A stretch of DNA of 64,000 nt from an uncultured Bacteroidales bacterium (GCA_903828645.1 CAIKNA010000285.1:1-64000), one strand, 5' to 3'. Positions 10,149 to 18,807 are shown, counted from the stretch's first letter. Notes: generated from the sequence alone by a model not told the origin. Translations and numbers: made by a program.

Positions 10149-11603
10149 TCAACGGACCGGCCGCTTCCGAAAAAGCAGCAACCCGGCAAATGTAAGAAAT
10201 CCATTTAAAATCAGCAGTTCAAACCCGAAGTGATAGCCATGGAAGATATTAACAGAGTACTCGCTGAGAAACCAGCAGATTGCCGGGGATGCCAGTGCAA
10301 TCAGCGGAACCCGGCGGTCGATGACTTCAAATTTTGTGAATAACCCGAAGGCATAGAGTCCGAGGAGCGGGCCGTAGGTATACCCGGCGACCGTGAATAA
10401 CTTGTCGATCACCGCCCGGTCGTTGATGGCCCGGAAAAGGACGATCACCACCAGCAGGATCATCGCAAAGGCAATATGAACCATCTGCCGCGTCCGTTTT
10501 TTCGCCTTCTCGGGAAGGTCGTCGCGCTTGCCCAGTCCAAGGAAATCGATGCTAAAAGAGGTGGTCAGCGACGTAAGGGCCCCGTCGGCACTGGGGTAGG
10601 CAGCGGAGATCAGTCCGATCAGGAAAACAAGTCCCGCCACAGGTCCGAGATGGGTGATGGCGATTACAGGGAAAAGATCGTCACTCCTTGCCGGGACCCT
10701 GATCCCTTTCGCGGTGCAAAACAGGAACAGGCTTGCCCCGAGGAACAGGATCACAAAATTGACCACCACCATGATCCCGGTGAAGGTAAACATGTTTTTC
10801 CGGGCATCCGCCAGGGAGCGGCAGCTGAGGTTCTTCTGCATCATCTCCTGGTCGAGCCCGGTCATGACGATGGCGATAAAAGCTCCGCTAAGCAGTTGCT
10901 TCACGAAAAAACGCCGGTCGCTCCAGTTGGTGAATATCATGTCGGAATAGGAGCTGCGGTAAATCTGGCTGATCATCCCGCCCAGGCTCAGTCCCATGCT
11001 GCTGATGATCAGCCAAACCGAAAGCACCAGCGAAAGAAGCATGAAGGTGGTCTGGATGGTATCGGTCCAGATGATGGTCTTTATGCCACCCTTGAAAGTA
11101 TACATCAGGATGAGCAGGATAAAAATCAGCACCGTTACAAAGAACGGGATGTGCCAGGCGTCGAAAATGAATACTTGCAGCACGTTGACGACCAAAAACA
11201 TGCGGAAGGAGGCGCCGATCACCCGCGACAGGATGAAATAAAAGGCACCGGTCCGGTACGACCAGAAACCAAACCTGGTCTCCAGGTATGAATAGATTGA
11301 GGTGAGGTTGAGCCGGTAATATAGCGGGAGGAGCACATTGGCAATGGTGATGTAACCGAAAATATACCCTACCACCACCATCATGTATGAAAAGCCCGAT
11401 GTTCCCACCCATCCGGGCACCGACATGAAGGTCACCCCCGACATCGACGCCCCGATCATGCCATAGGCCACCACGAACCAGGGAGATGCCTTGTTGCCCA
11501 GGAAAAAACTCCGGTTGGTCGATTTCCGTGCGGTAAGCCATGTGATGACAAACAGGATGGCGGTGTAGGCCAGGAAACAAAGGAGGATGATGGTGGGGCT
11601 CAA
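10149..11603 (-). CDS. Sodium:solute symporter family protein
   Basis: ~13 TM segments; YGMIGASMSGVTFMSVPG, GLISAAYPSADGALTSLTTSFSIDF. Confidence 0.88.
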   Translation of the reverse strand: MSPTIILLCFLAYTAILFVITWLTARKSTNRSFFLGNKASPWFVVAYGMIGASMSGVTFMSVPGWVGTSGFSYMMVVVGYIFGYITIANVLLPLYYRLNLTSIYSYLETRFGFWSYRTGAFYFILSRVIGASFRMFLVVNVLQVFIFDAWHIPFFVTVLIFILLILMYTFKGGIKTIIWTDTIQTTFMLLSLVLSVWLIISSMGLSLGGMISQIYRSSYSDMIFTNWSDRRFFVKQLLSGAFIAIVMTGLDQEMMQKNLSCRSLADARKNMFTFTGIMVVVNFVILFLGASLFLFCTAKGIRVPARSDDLFPVIAITHLGPVAGLVFLIGLISAAYPSADGALTSLTTSFSIDFLGLGKRDDLPEKAKKRTRQMVHIAFAMILLVVIVLFRAINDRAVIDKLFTVAGYTYGPLLGLYAFGLFTKFEVIDRRVPLIALASPAICWFLSEYSVNIFHGYHFGFELLILNGFLTFAGLLLFRKRPVR

Positions 11604-11629
11604 CGTCAGGAAGGGTTAGAGGGTTAATT

Positions 11630-11701
11630 AGCGAAATAGCGAGGTAGCGAGGTAGCGAGGTAGCGAGGTAGCGAAATGGCGAAATGGCGAAATGGCGAAA
11701 A
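11630..11701 (+). repeat. Octanucleotide tandem array (~9 copies, AGCGAGGT/GGCGAAAT)
   Basis: Direct reading; shares the ATGGCGAA phase with the array at 5698. Confidence 0.95.
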
Positions 11702-11714
11702 TGAGACACGAAAG

Positions 11715-12269
11715 TCAGAGCGCATTGGCAAGGGATATCAGGTCAGGAAAAAGAAAGTCGATTTGCCTGGGATGTTTTTGTGCCACGGATGGATCGCCAG
11801 CGATGAAGACCGTTGTCATGCCGGCACGTTTGCCGAAAATCATGTCCGACAGCGAGTCCCCGGCCATGACGGAGCGGTTGAAGAGGATGCCCGGAAATTG
11901 TTTGCGGGCCTTCAGGGCCATGCCGACATTCGGTTTGCGCATGACCGACCGTTCTGCATGCAGGTGGGGTGAAACCAGCACGCCGTCAATTTTTCCCCCG
12001 CAGCGGGCGATTTCTTCGGTCATCCGGCGGTGAATCGACTGCACTTCCGCATCGGTCATAAGTCCCTTTCCGATCCCCTGCTGGTTGCTCACCACGACGA
12101 TCCTTCCGAAGACGGAGGAAAATTTCCTGATTGCATCCGTCACTCCCGGCAGGAACTCAAACTGTTCCCAGGTTTTGACATAATCACCCACGATGCGCCG
12201 GTTGATCACACCGTCGCGGTCGAGAAAGAGGGTCCAGGCCGGATCAATCGTTAAATTCCGCAAACTCAT
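11715..12269 (-). CDS. gmhB: D-glycero-D-manno-heptose-bisphosphate phosphatase (HAD-IIIA)
   Basis: LFLDRDGVINRR, VVSNQQGIGKG, RKPNVGMALKA, VMAGDSLSDM. Confidence 0.85.
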   Translation of the reverse strand: MSLRNLTIDPAWTLFLDRDGVINRRIVGDYVKTWEQFEFLPGVTDAIRKFSSVFGRIVVVSNQQGIGKGLMTDAEVQSIHRRMTEEIARCGGKIDGVLVSPHLHAERSVMRKPNVGMALKARKQFPGILFNRSVMAGDSLSDMIFGKRAGMTTVFIAGDPSVAQKHPRQIDFLFPDLISLANAL

Positions 12270-12945
12270 GCTGTGCTTTTTGATAATCCCCGGGGATGCC
12301 GATATCGAGAAAGTAACCTTCACATGGAAATCCGAACATGGCCGCTTCCGTGTATAACATTTCAAAACAATGCTTTTCAATGGAAAAACGACCCCTGAAT
12401 TCGGGTTCCATCAGGAAGCGTTTCTCTATAATGTAAACGCCGCCATTGATAAACCCCGGGCCGGCGTTTTCCTCTTTTTCGGCAAATCCCGTGATGCGCC
12501 GTGCCCGGTTCATCGAAACCCGCCCGTAACGGCCGGTCTCCTTCAGCTTGCGCAAAGCCAGGGTGGCATCGGCCTTTTTTTTAAGGTGAAATTCCATCAT
12601 GGCATTGTAATCAACCCTGAAGAGGCTGTCGCCATTGAGCACCAGTGCCCTGGGTTCCTTGATTTTCCAGAAGGCAAGCCTGATCCCTCCCCCGGTTCCC
12701 AGGGGTTCGGTTTCAATGGCGTAATCGATCTCCATTTCTTTATAGCGGTTGCCGAAGTGCCCGGTAATGATCTCATGTTTGTACCCGACGGAAAGTACGG
12801 CCCTGCCGACTCCCCGGGCAGAAAGGTAATCGAGCAGGTATTCGAGGAAGGGCCGGCCGCTGACAATTGCCATCGATTTGGGGACGTCGCTGACAAGTTC
12901 CTTCAGACGTGTTCCGAATCCCCCGGCCAGGATGATTGCCTCCAA
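12244..12945 (-). CDS. hddC: Nucleotidyltransferase, probable D-glycero-D-manno-heptose-1-phosphate guanylyltransferase
   Basis: MEAIILAGGFGTRLKELVSDVPKSMA; lies between gmhB and gmhA. Confidence 0.8.
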   Translation of the reverse strand: MEAIILAGGFGTRLKELVSDVPKSMAIVSGRPFLEYLLDYLSARGVGRAVLSVGYKHEIITGHFGNRYKEMEIDYAIETEPLGTGGGIRLAFWKIKEPRALVLNGDSLFRVDYNAMMEFHLKKKADATLALRKLKETGRYGRVSMNRARRITGFAEKEENAGPGFINGGVYIIEKRFLMEPEFRGRFSIEKHCFEMLYTEAAMFGFPCEGYFLDIGIPGDYQKAQHEFAEFND

Positions 12946-12947
12946 CG

Positions 12948-13526
12948 TCAGCCCTCCTTGGGAAACAGGGTGGATTCTACCAGCTCGCAGATGATGTGCC
13001 CGACCATGATGTGCGATTCCTGGATCCGGGGCGTGTCCTGCGAAGGTACATTGATCAGAAAATCGGCCAGTTCGCCCAGCTTCCCGCCCGATTCGCCCGT
13101 CAGGGCAACCGTAACGATATCGAGCTCCTGCGCCACCTCAAATGCCCTGATGATGTTTTTTGAATTGCCGGATGTGGATATCCCGATCAGTACATCACCC
13201 TTTTTGCCGATCCCTTTCAGCAACCGCGCATATACCTCGTCGTAGGCGTAGTCGTTTGCAACTGCCGTAAGATAGGAGGTATTTACATGCAGCGCTTCGG
13301 ATGGCAGCGGGGGCCGGTCGTAATAGAACCTTCCTGAAAATTCGGCCGCGAGGTGCTGGGCATCCGCCGCACTGCCCCCGTTTCCGCAGAAAAGCACTTT
13401 GTTCCCGTGTGAAAAGGCATTGGTGCATACCACCGAGACCTTCCTGATCTCGCTGATAAGGTAGGAGTTTGTCATCAGCTTCTGCTTGACCTCTATCGAC
13501 TCCCTGATGGATTCTATGATTCGCAT
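12948..13526 (-). CDS. gmhA: Phosphoheptose isomerase (SIS domain)
   Basis: VLFCGNGGSAADAQHLAAEFSGRF, GISTSGNSKNI; start revised to MRIIESIRES. Confidence 0.88.
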   Translation of the reverse strand: MRIIESIRESIEVKQKLMTNSYLISEIRKVSVVCTNAFSHGNKVLFCGNGGSAADAQHLAAEFSGRFYYDRPPLPSEALHVNTSYLTAVANDYAYDEVYARLLKGIGKKGDVLIGISTSGNSKNIIRAFEVAQELDIVTVALTGESGGKLGELADFLINVPSQDTPRIQESHIMVGHIICELVESTLFPKEG

Positions 13527-13599
13527 TGTATATGGTCTATTTGATAATTGTTTAAATAAAAAACACGCTATTTCCCTTTTCCAAAACGCTACCCCCACG

Positions 13600-13634
13600 C
13601 GTCATTCGTCACTCGTCATTCGTCACTCGTCACT
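13600..13634 (+). repeat. Heptanucleotide tandem array (CGTCATT/CGTCACT x5)
   Basis: Direct reading; abuts the stop of the nitroreductase remnant. Confidence 0.92.
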
Positions 13635-13801
13635 TAAAACTTCCCCAAATGTACCACCTCCCCCATCCCCTTCCTGACCAAATGATGGTTGCGGTCGTCG
13701 GGTTCCTTGCCCGGGTGGCCCAGTGTGAGGCAAACGATCGGCCGGTCCAGGTAATTCCGCACCGAATAACGCTCTTTAGCCAGGTCAAGAAAGGTTTTCA
13801 T
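13634..13801 (-). pseudogene. Internally deleted nitroreductase remnant (55 codons)
   Basis: Manual translation MKTFLDLAKERYSVRNYLDRPIVCLTLGHPGKEPDDRNHHLVRKGMGEVVHLGKF*: nitroreductase-like N-terminus joined in frame to nitroreductase-like C-terminus. Confidence 0.65.
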
Positions 13802-13825
13802 AAATTTAGGTATTTATCTATTTAT

Positions 13826-13860
13826 GGCAATAGGCAACAGGCAATAGGGAGCAGGCAATA
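13826..13860 (+). repeat. Heptanucleotide tandem array (GGCAATA/GGCAACA/GGGAGCA x5)
   Basis: Direct reading. Confidence 0.85.
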
Positions 13861-13887
13861 AAAACCTTATACCGAACCATCAACTTT

Positions 13888-13954
13888 TTTTACCATTTTA
13901 CCATTTTGCCCTTTTACCCATTTCACCTTTTTACTATTTTACCATTTTACTATC
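13888..13954 (+). repeat. Degenerate octanucleotide array (TTACCATT/TTCACCTT/TTTACTAT, ~8 copies)
   Basis: Direct reading; reverse complement matches the AAGGTGAA family; abuts the hddA stop at 13955. Confidence 0.75.
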
Positions 13955-14977
13955 TTATATCGTCCACGTTGCCAGTCCCCGGGAGGTAAATTCATACCGT
14001 TTAGTCTGGCCGCCGAATTTCTGCAAAGCTTCGATCACCCTGGAGCGGTTGTTCCCCGGGCAATAGAAGAACATAAAGCCGCCACCGCCCGCCCCGGATA
14101 TTTTCCCGCCGGTTGCGCCGTGTTTCATAGCAGTTTCGTAGATCTCGTCGATGTAATTGTTGCTGACCCCCTGCGCCAGGTTCTTTTTGAACTGCCAGCC
14201 AAAATCGAGGATCTCCCCTATCTTGTCCAGTTCCCCCTTCAGGATGGCCTCTTTCATCATGACCGCCTGCTCCTTCAGTTTGTGCATCGCCTCCAGCGAT
14301 TTTTCATTTTTCGCGATCACATTCCTGGTCTGCTGTTCAATGATCTTCGAAGAGAGCCGGCTGGTTTCCGTGTGGTACAATACCAGGTTGTGGGCAAGTT
14401 CATCAAGGTATTTCTCCCTGATCCTCAATGGATTTACAATAACCTTATCCTCTTTTGAAAATTCCATGAAGTTCACACCGCCGAAGGTTGCCGCGTACTG
14501 GTCCTGTTTGCCGCCGGCCATGGCCAGGTCGGACCGTTCGATCTCATAGGCCAGGTGGGCCAGGTCGTAATCGCCCATGGGAATGTTGAGCCATTCGGCG
14601 AAGGCGCCAACGATGGCGACGACCAGGGTGGATGAGGTGCCGAGTCCCGATCCCGGGGGGGCGTCCACATAGGTTGTCAGTTCGAAGGAGAGCGGCTTGC
14701 GGGCGAAATCACGGACAATCCTGTTGTAAATTCCCTTATGCAGATCGAGGCTACCGTCGATGTCGAGGTGACCGGCCGATTCGAAGGTGTAATACTCCTT
14801 TTTGTCCATGGAATTGAAAACGATCTTCCCGTCGGAGGTCGGCCTGATGCTCGCATAGGCATACATGCTGATGGTGGCGTTGAGGATCGCCCCGCCATAG
14901 AGTTCTGAAAAGGGGGCCACATCGGTGCCGCCTCCTGCGAGTCCGAGACGTAAGGGTGCTTTGCTGCGGATGATCAT
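13955..14977 (-). CDS. hddA: D-glycero-alpha-D-manno-heptose-7-phosphate kinase (GHMP kinase)
   Basis: IIRSKAPLRLGLAGGGTDVAPFSELYGG, PPGSGLGTSSTLVVA, KISGAGGGGFMFFYC. Confidence 0.9.
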   Translation of the reverse strand: MIIRSKAPLRLGLAGGGTDVAPFSELYGGAILNATISMYAYASIRPTSDGKIVFNSMDKKEYYTFESAGHLDIDGSLDLHKGIYNRIVRDFARKPLSFELTTYVDAPPGSGLGTSSTLVVAIVGAFAEWLNIPMGDYDLAHLAYEIERSDLAMAGGKQDQYAATFGGVNFMEFSKEDKVIVNPLRIREKYLDELAHNLVLYHTETSRLSSKIIEQQTRNVIAKNEKSLEAMHKLKEQAVMMKEAILKGELDKIGEILDFGWQFKKNLAQGVSNNYIDEIYETAMKHGATGGKISGAGGGGFMFFYCPGNNRSRVIEALQKFGGQTKRYEFTSRGLATWTI

Positions 14978-14982
14978 AACTT

Positions 14983-15010
14983 AAAATTCAAAGTTCAAAA
15001 ATCAAAACGG
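14983..15010 (+). repeat. Degenerate heptamer array (AAAATTC AAAGTTC AAAAATC AAAACGG)
   Basis: Direct reading. Confidence 0.5.
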
Positions 15011-15034
15011 GAAAAAAGACAACCATTGGTACCC

Positions 15035-16180
15035 CTATGATTTGCCGGTGACCAGCACCGAAATGGCATCAATCATATTTCCCCAGGAATACTTCTGTTT
15101 TTCAAGGAGGGCATTTGCGGCATACTCCTCCTCTTTTCCCTCCCTGTAAAAACGTAAAATCGCTTCGGAAATTTCACCGGGATCGGGTGCAACCACGAAT
15201 CCCACCTTTTCATGCGGCACGAATTCGGCCAGTCCGCCGACATTGGTGATGATCATGGGTTTGTTGAAATGGTAGGCGATCTGTGTGACACCGCTTTGGG
15301 TGGCGCTTTTATACGGTTGCACCACCACATCGGCAGCGCAGAAATAGTCCAGGACGCGGCTGTCGGGGATAAAATCGTTGCTCATGACCACCCGGTCTTC
15401 AAGATGCAGCCGTTCTATGATCTCCATGTAGGGCTTCGGATCGCCGTAAAATTCGCCGGCGACCAAAAGTTTAACTTTCATCTCCCGCAGCCGTTCATCG
15501 CCGAAGGCCTCCAGCAGCAGGTCAAGTCCCTTGTAATCACGGATGAATCCGAAGAAAAGGACATACCTGGAAGCGGGGTCAAGCCCGAGCCGGTTAAGCG
15601 CTTCCTGCTTCAGAACAGGGAGGCCGAAGTTGTCGTATAGCGGGTGCGGACAGTAGACTTTGGGTTTGCGGGGATCAAAGGTCACCAGGTCCTCCAGAAC
15701 CGAACGCGACATAGCAACGCAGCCATCCACCGACCTGATCCAGTAACCCGACAGCAACCGGTCGCCGGGCCTCTTTTCGTGCGGGATGAGGTTGTCGATG
15801 ATGGTTATGATCTTTGTATGACGGTTCCCGCGGATGATCCGGCAGATGGTTCCCAGGCAGGGCGCCATGAAGGGCATCCAGTACTTTACGATCACCAGGT
15901 CGGGCTTCATCTTCCGCAGTTCAAGACCAACCTTTATCCAGTTGAACGGGTTGATGCTGTTCACCCTGGCACGGATCGGGATGCCGGCTGGGGCCGGTTC
16001 GGTAGAGTATTGCGTTTTGCCGGGGAACAACACCGAAGGGTACTGCAGGCTGAAGGTATAAATCATCGCATTCTCGCCCCTGTCAAGGTATTCGCGTATC
16101 AGTCGTTCGTTGAATGTGGCCAGTCCGCCGCGAAGCGGGTGGGCCGAACCGATCAGTACGATTTTTTGCGGTTTTGTCAT
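15035..16180 (-). CDS. Glycosyltransferase family 4 (start revised from 16573)
   Basis: MTKPQKIVLIGSAHPLRGGLATFNERL; YVLFFGFIRDYKGLDLLLEAF; 4-nt overlap with the next gene. Confidence 0.85.
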   Translation of the reverse strand: MTKPQKIVLIGSAHPLRGGLATFNERLIREYLDRGENAMIYTFSLQYPSVLFPGKTQYSTEPAPAGIPIRARVNSINPFNWIKVGLELRKMKPDLVIVKYWMPFMAPCLGTICRIIRGNRHTKIITIIDNLIPHEKRPGDRLLSGYWIRSVDGCVAMSRSVLEDLVTFDPRKPKVYCPHPLYDNFGLPVLKQEALNRLGLDPASRYVLFFGFIRDYKGLDLLLEAFGDERLREMKVKLLVAGEFYGDPKPYMEIIERLHLEDRVVMSNDFIPDSRVLDYFCAADVVVQPYKSATQSGVTQIAYHFNKPMIITNVGGLAEFVPHEKVGFVVAPDPGEISEAILRFYREGKEEEYAANALLEKQKYSWGNMIDAISVLVTGKS

Positions 16181-17118
16181 TCCATGCCAAGTTTCTCTTC
16201 GATCAGGTAACTGTTCCGGTCGGCAGAGCTTCTTGAGATCAGTTCGCCAAGGAACCCGGCGACAAACAGTTGTGTTCCGATGACCATCGCCAGCAGACCG
16301 AAGAAAAACAGCGGCCGCTCCGTCATCTTGAAGGCAAGGTTGAAATATTTTTCGTAGGCGAGATACCCGGCGATGATGAAACCACCCAGGAAGATCAGGC
16401 TTCCCCACAGGCCGAAAAAATGCATGGGCCTTTTCCCGAACCTGGAGGTAAAGGTGATGGTGAGCAGGTCGAGATATCCCTTGTAAAACCGGTCGAGCCC
16501 GTACTTTGTCCTGCCGAACTTTCGCTTCTGGTGGTGCACCACCTTCTCCCCGATCGCCGTAAAGCCGGCCCATTTAGCCAGGAAGGGGATATAGCGGTGC
16601 ATGTCGCCATACACTTCGATGCTCTTAACGACCGCGTTCCTGTAAGCCTTGAGGCCACAGTTGAAATCATGAAGCATGATCCCCGACATCCGCCGGGCCG
16701 ACCAGTTGTAGAATTTTGTCGGGATTGTTTTGGAGAGCGGGTCGTGGCGTTTTTTCTTCCAGCCCGAAACGATGTCGTATCCCTGGTCCATGACCATGTG
16801 GTACATTTCGGGAAGTTCGTCGGGACTGTCCTGGAGGTCGGCATCCATGGTGAATACCACATCGCCTGCCGCTGCGAGGAACCCCACGTTGAGGGCCGCA
16901 GCTTTGCCGTAATTGCGTCGGAATTTGATTCCCCTTACCGGGGGGTAGGCGGCTTTGAGTTCCCGTATTATATTCCAGGAATGGTCCCTGCTGCCATCGT
17001 CGACAAAGATGATCTCGTATGAAAAATTGTTTGCCGCCATGACCCGGTCGATCCAGGATGTCAGCTCAGGCAGGGATTCCTCCTCGTTAAGGAGTGGGAT
17101 TACAATGGAAACATTCAT
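16177..17118 (-). CDS. Glycosyltransferase family 2, polyprenyl-phosphate sugar transferase-like with C-terminal TM helices
   Basis: MNVSIVIPLLNEEESLPEL, DADLQDSPDELPEM, two C-terminal TM segments. Confidence 0.88.
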   Translation of the reverse strand: MNVSIVIPLLNEEESLPELTSWIDRVMAANNFSYEIIFVDDGSRDHSWNIIRELKAAYPPVRGIKFRRNYGKAAALNVGFLAAAGDVVFTMDADLQDSPDELPEMYHMVMDQGYDIVSGWKKKRHDPLSKTIPTKFYNWSARRMSGIMLHDFNCGLKAYRNAVVKSIEVYGDMHRYIPFLAKWAGFTAIGEKVVHHQKRKFGRTKYGLDRFYKGYLDLLTITFTSRFGKRPMHFFGLWGSLIFLGGFIIAGYLAYEKYFNLAFKMTERPLFFFGLLAMVIGTQLFVAGFLGELISRSSADRNSYLIEEKLGME

Positions 17119-17128
17119 CCGAAGCGGA

Positions 17129-17665
17129 TTACATGGTTGTTTTTAGAGTCGGGTCTTCCTTTTTCAGGAAAAACGCAAGAATTAACGAGATGATGGCAGA
17201 AGAAATTGCATAGACGACAAGTCCCCACAGGGTCATCATGACGGGTGACATGAATTTTGCGGTCATGTTCATGGCCTGTTCTACCTGCTCATCGCTCATG
17301 CCGGGCCTCGAAGTAACCATGTTTGTCCTGATCTGATCCATCAGTTCCTGGATAAACCCCGGGTGGATAAACTTGATGAATACGAACATGTATATCGTTG
17401 CAAGTATACCTGCAAACAGCCCGATCCAGAAGCAGGAGGTGAAGGCCTTTCCATAAGAGATATAACCATTGGGAAATTTTTTACGGAACTCAAGCGTCCC
17501 ATAGAGCATCCCCGCTGCGAGCAGCAGGTAGCTGATCCAGCTGAGCGTTTTATTCAGGTATAGGTCGAGGAGAAACATGATCAGTGAAAATACGATCAAG
17601 GCTCCACCTGTGATAAAACCATAAAATATTCCATTCGAAATGGCCGAATTTTCTTTTTCTTCCAT
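17129..17665 (-). CDS. DUF4199-like integral membrane protein
   Basis: Four TM segments; GKAFTSCFWIGLFAGILATIYMFVFIKFIHPGF. Confidence 0.7.
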   Translation of the reverse strand: MEEKENSAISNGIFYGFITGGALIVFSLIMFLLDLYLNKTLSWISYLLLAAGMLYGTLEFRKKFPNGYISYGKAFTSCFWIGLFAGILATIYMFVFIKFIHPGFIQELMDQIRTNMVTSRPGMSDEQVEQAMNMTAKFMSPVMMTLWGLVVYAISSAIISLILAFFLKKEDPTLKTTM

Positions 17666-17742
17666 GGTGAGGATTTTTAATGATGTTACTTGGCAAACTT
17701 ACAAAAAAATAGACAGTCATGCAGATTGTGCCCGAATATTTG

Positions 17743-17750
17743 TATTTTTG
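17743..17750 (+). promoter_or_regulatory. -7 box TATTTTTG for SRP RNA
   Basis: TAnnTTTG match 4 nt before the RNA 5' stem. Confidence 0.7.
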
Positions 17751-17754
17751 CAGT

Positions 17755-17851
17755 GGGTAAGTCTTATACGACCAGCTCCCAACTAACCCCCCCAGGTTCG
17801 GAAGAAAGCAAGGGTACGATGGTTGAGCGGTGCGATATAAGGGGCTTACCC
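17755..17851 (+). ncRNA. ffs: 4.5S / small SRP RNA
   Basis: CCAGGTTCGGAAGAAAGCAAGGG apical core; terminal stem GGGTAAG/CTTACCC; trailing T run. Confidence 0.85.
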
Positions 17852-17859
17852 ATTTTTTA

Positions 17860-17890
17860 TTTACGATTTACGAATTACGATTTACGATTT
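17860..17890 (+). repeat. Heptamer array (TTTACGA/ATTACGA), left arm of perfect 31-bp inverted repeat
   Basis: TTTACGATTTACGAATTACGATTTACGATTT is the exact reverse complement of 17992-18022. Confidence 0.97.
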
Positions 17891-17951
17891 GGTAAATCGT
17901 AAACGTGTCGGGAAATCCGGGTTGTTTCTTTTCCAGGTTTGATGAAAGTCC

Positions 17952-17959
17952 TATCTTTG
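17952..17959 (+). promoter_or_regulatory. -7 box TATCTTTG between the inverted repeats, oriented toward the YrdC gene
   Basis: TAnnTTTG match. Confidence 0.65.
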
Positions 17960-17991
17960 AACCAAATAATCCGACAACGCGTCAATTTTAT

Positions 17992-18022
17992 AAATCGTAA
18001 ATCGTAATTCGTAAATCGTAAA
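17992..18022 (+). repeat. Right arm of the 31-bp inverted repeat; last base is the A of the ATG at 18022
   Basis: AAATCGTAAATCGTAATTCGTAAATCGTAAA read directly. Confidence 0.97.
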
Positions 18023-18639
18023 TGTTACTAAAGATCCATCCCGACAACCCCAGCGAACGCCAGCTGAAGATCGTGGTCGATTGTCTCCGGCGCGGAGGGG
18101 TTATAATCTATCCTTCCGATACGGTATATGGTTTGGGGTGCGATATTACGCAGATCAAAGCGGTGGAGCGGGTGGCGCAGATCAAGGGGATCCGACGCGA
18201 AAAGGCCAATTTTTCATTCGTGTGCAGCGACCTCAGCCAGCTTTCGGGCTACTCCAAACCCATTCCTAACCACACGTACAAAGTTATGCGTCATGCGCTT
18301 CCGGGCCCATTCACCTTCATCCTGAACGCCACGAGCGAAGTTCCCCATTTTTTCCAGAGCAAAAAGAAGACGGTCGGCATCCGTATTCCCGATCATAAGG
18401 TCCCGATCCAGATCGTGGAATTGCTCGGCAACCCCATCATGACCACTTCCATCCATTCGGAGGATGAGATCATGGATTACCTGACCGACCCGGAGCTGAT
18501 CCACGAAAAGTTCCTCAAGCTGGTCGATATCGTCATTGATTCAGGCCATTGCGGGAACATCCCCTCCACGGTTGTTGACTGTACGGGTGATGAAATGATC
18601 GTGACCAGGCCGGGAAAAGGCGACATAATGCAATATTAG
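18022..18639 (+). CDS. L-threonylcarbamoyladenylate synthase family (Sua5/YciO/YrdC)
   Basis: GGVIIYPSDTVYGLGCDI, PGPFTFIL, VGIRIPDH, PSTVVDCT. Confidence 0.9.
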   Translation: MLLKIHPDNPSERQLKIVVDCLRRGGVIIYPSDTVYGLGCDITQIKAVERVAQIKGIRREKANFSFVCSDLSQLSGYSKPIPNHTYKVMRHALPGPFTFILNATSEVPHFFQSKKKTVGIRIPDHKVPIQIVELLGNPIMTTSIHSEDEIMDYLTDPELIHEKFLKLVDIVIDSGHCGNIPSTVVDCTGDEMIVTRPGKGDIMQY

Positions 18640-18665
18640 CACCTGGTTAACAGCCATTTATAAAA

Positions 18666-18693
18666 TTTTTAATTTTTAATTTTTAATTTTTAA
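18666..18693 (+). repeat. Heptamer TTTTTAA x4
   Basis: Direct reading. Confidence 0.85.
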
Positions 18694-18702
18694 TTATTGT
18701 CG

Positions 18703-18710
18703 TAATTTTG
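18703..18710 (+). promoter_or_regulatory. -7 box TAATTTTG for tRNA-Lys
   Basis: TAnnTTTG match 20 nt before the tRNA. Confidence 0.65.
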
Positions 18711-18730
18711 CACCCTCAAATTCAGAGGCT

Positions 18731-18806
18731 GATTAGCTAGCTCAGCCGGTAGAGCATCGCCCTTTTAAGGCGGGGGTCCTGGGTTCGAATCCCAGGCTGA
18801 TCACCA
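18731..18806 (+). tRNA. tRNA-Lys(TTT), CCA encoded
   Basis: Cloverleaf folded by hand: acceptor GATTAGC/GCTGATC, anticodon loop CTTTTAA, T arm CTGGGTTCGAATCCCAG. Confidence 0.97.
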
Positions 18807-18807
18807 A
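18791..18807 (+). mobile_element. Putative attL: tRNA-Lys 3' end
   Basis: CCCAGGCTGATCACCAA repeated exactly at 22515-22531. Confidence 0.7.

Noticed and set aside
10476-11291. 271-aa ORF antisense to the sodium:solute symporter
   Set aside because: Composition is biased (H/D/R/Q-rich), typical of the complement of a TM-protein gene.
16270-17022. 250-aa ORF antisense to the GT2 glycosyltransferase
   Set aside because: Shadow ORF with no domain; the other strand is clearly coding.
17690-17902. 70-aa ORF over the SRP RNA
   Set aside because: The sequence is better explained by 4.5S RNA structure with its own promoter.
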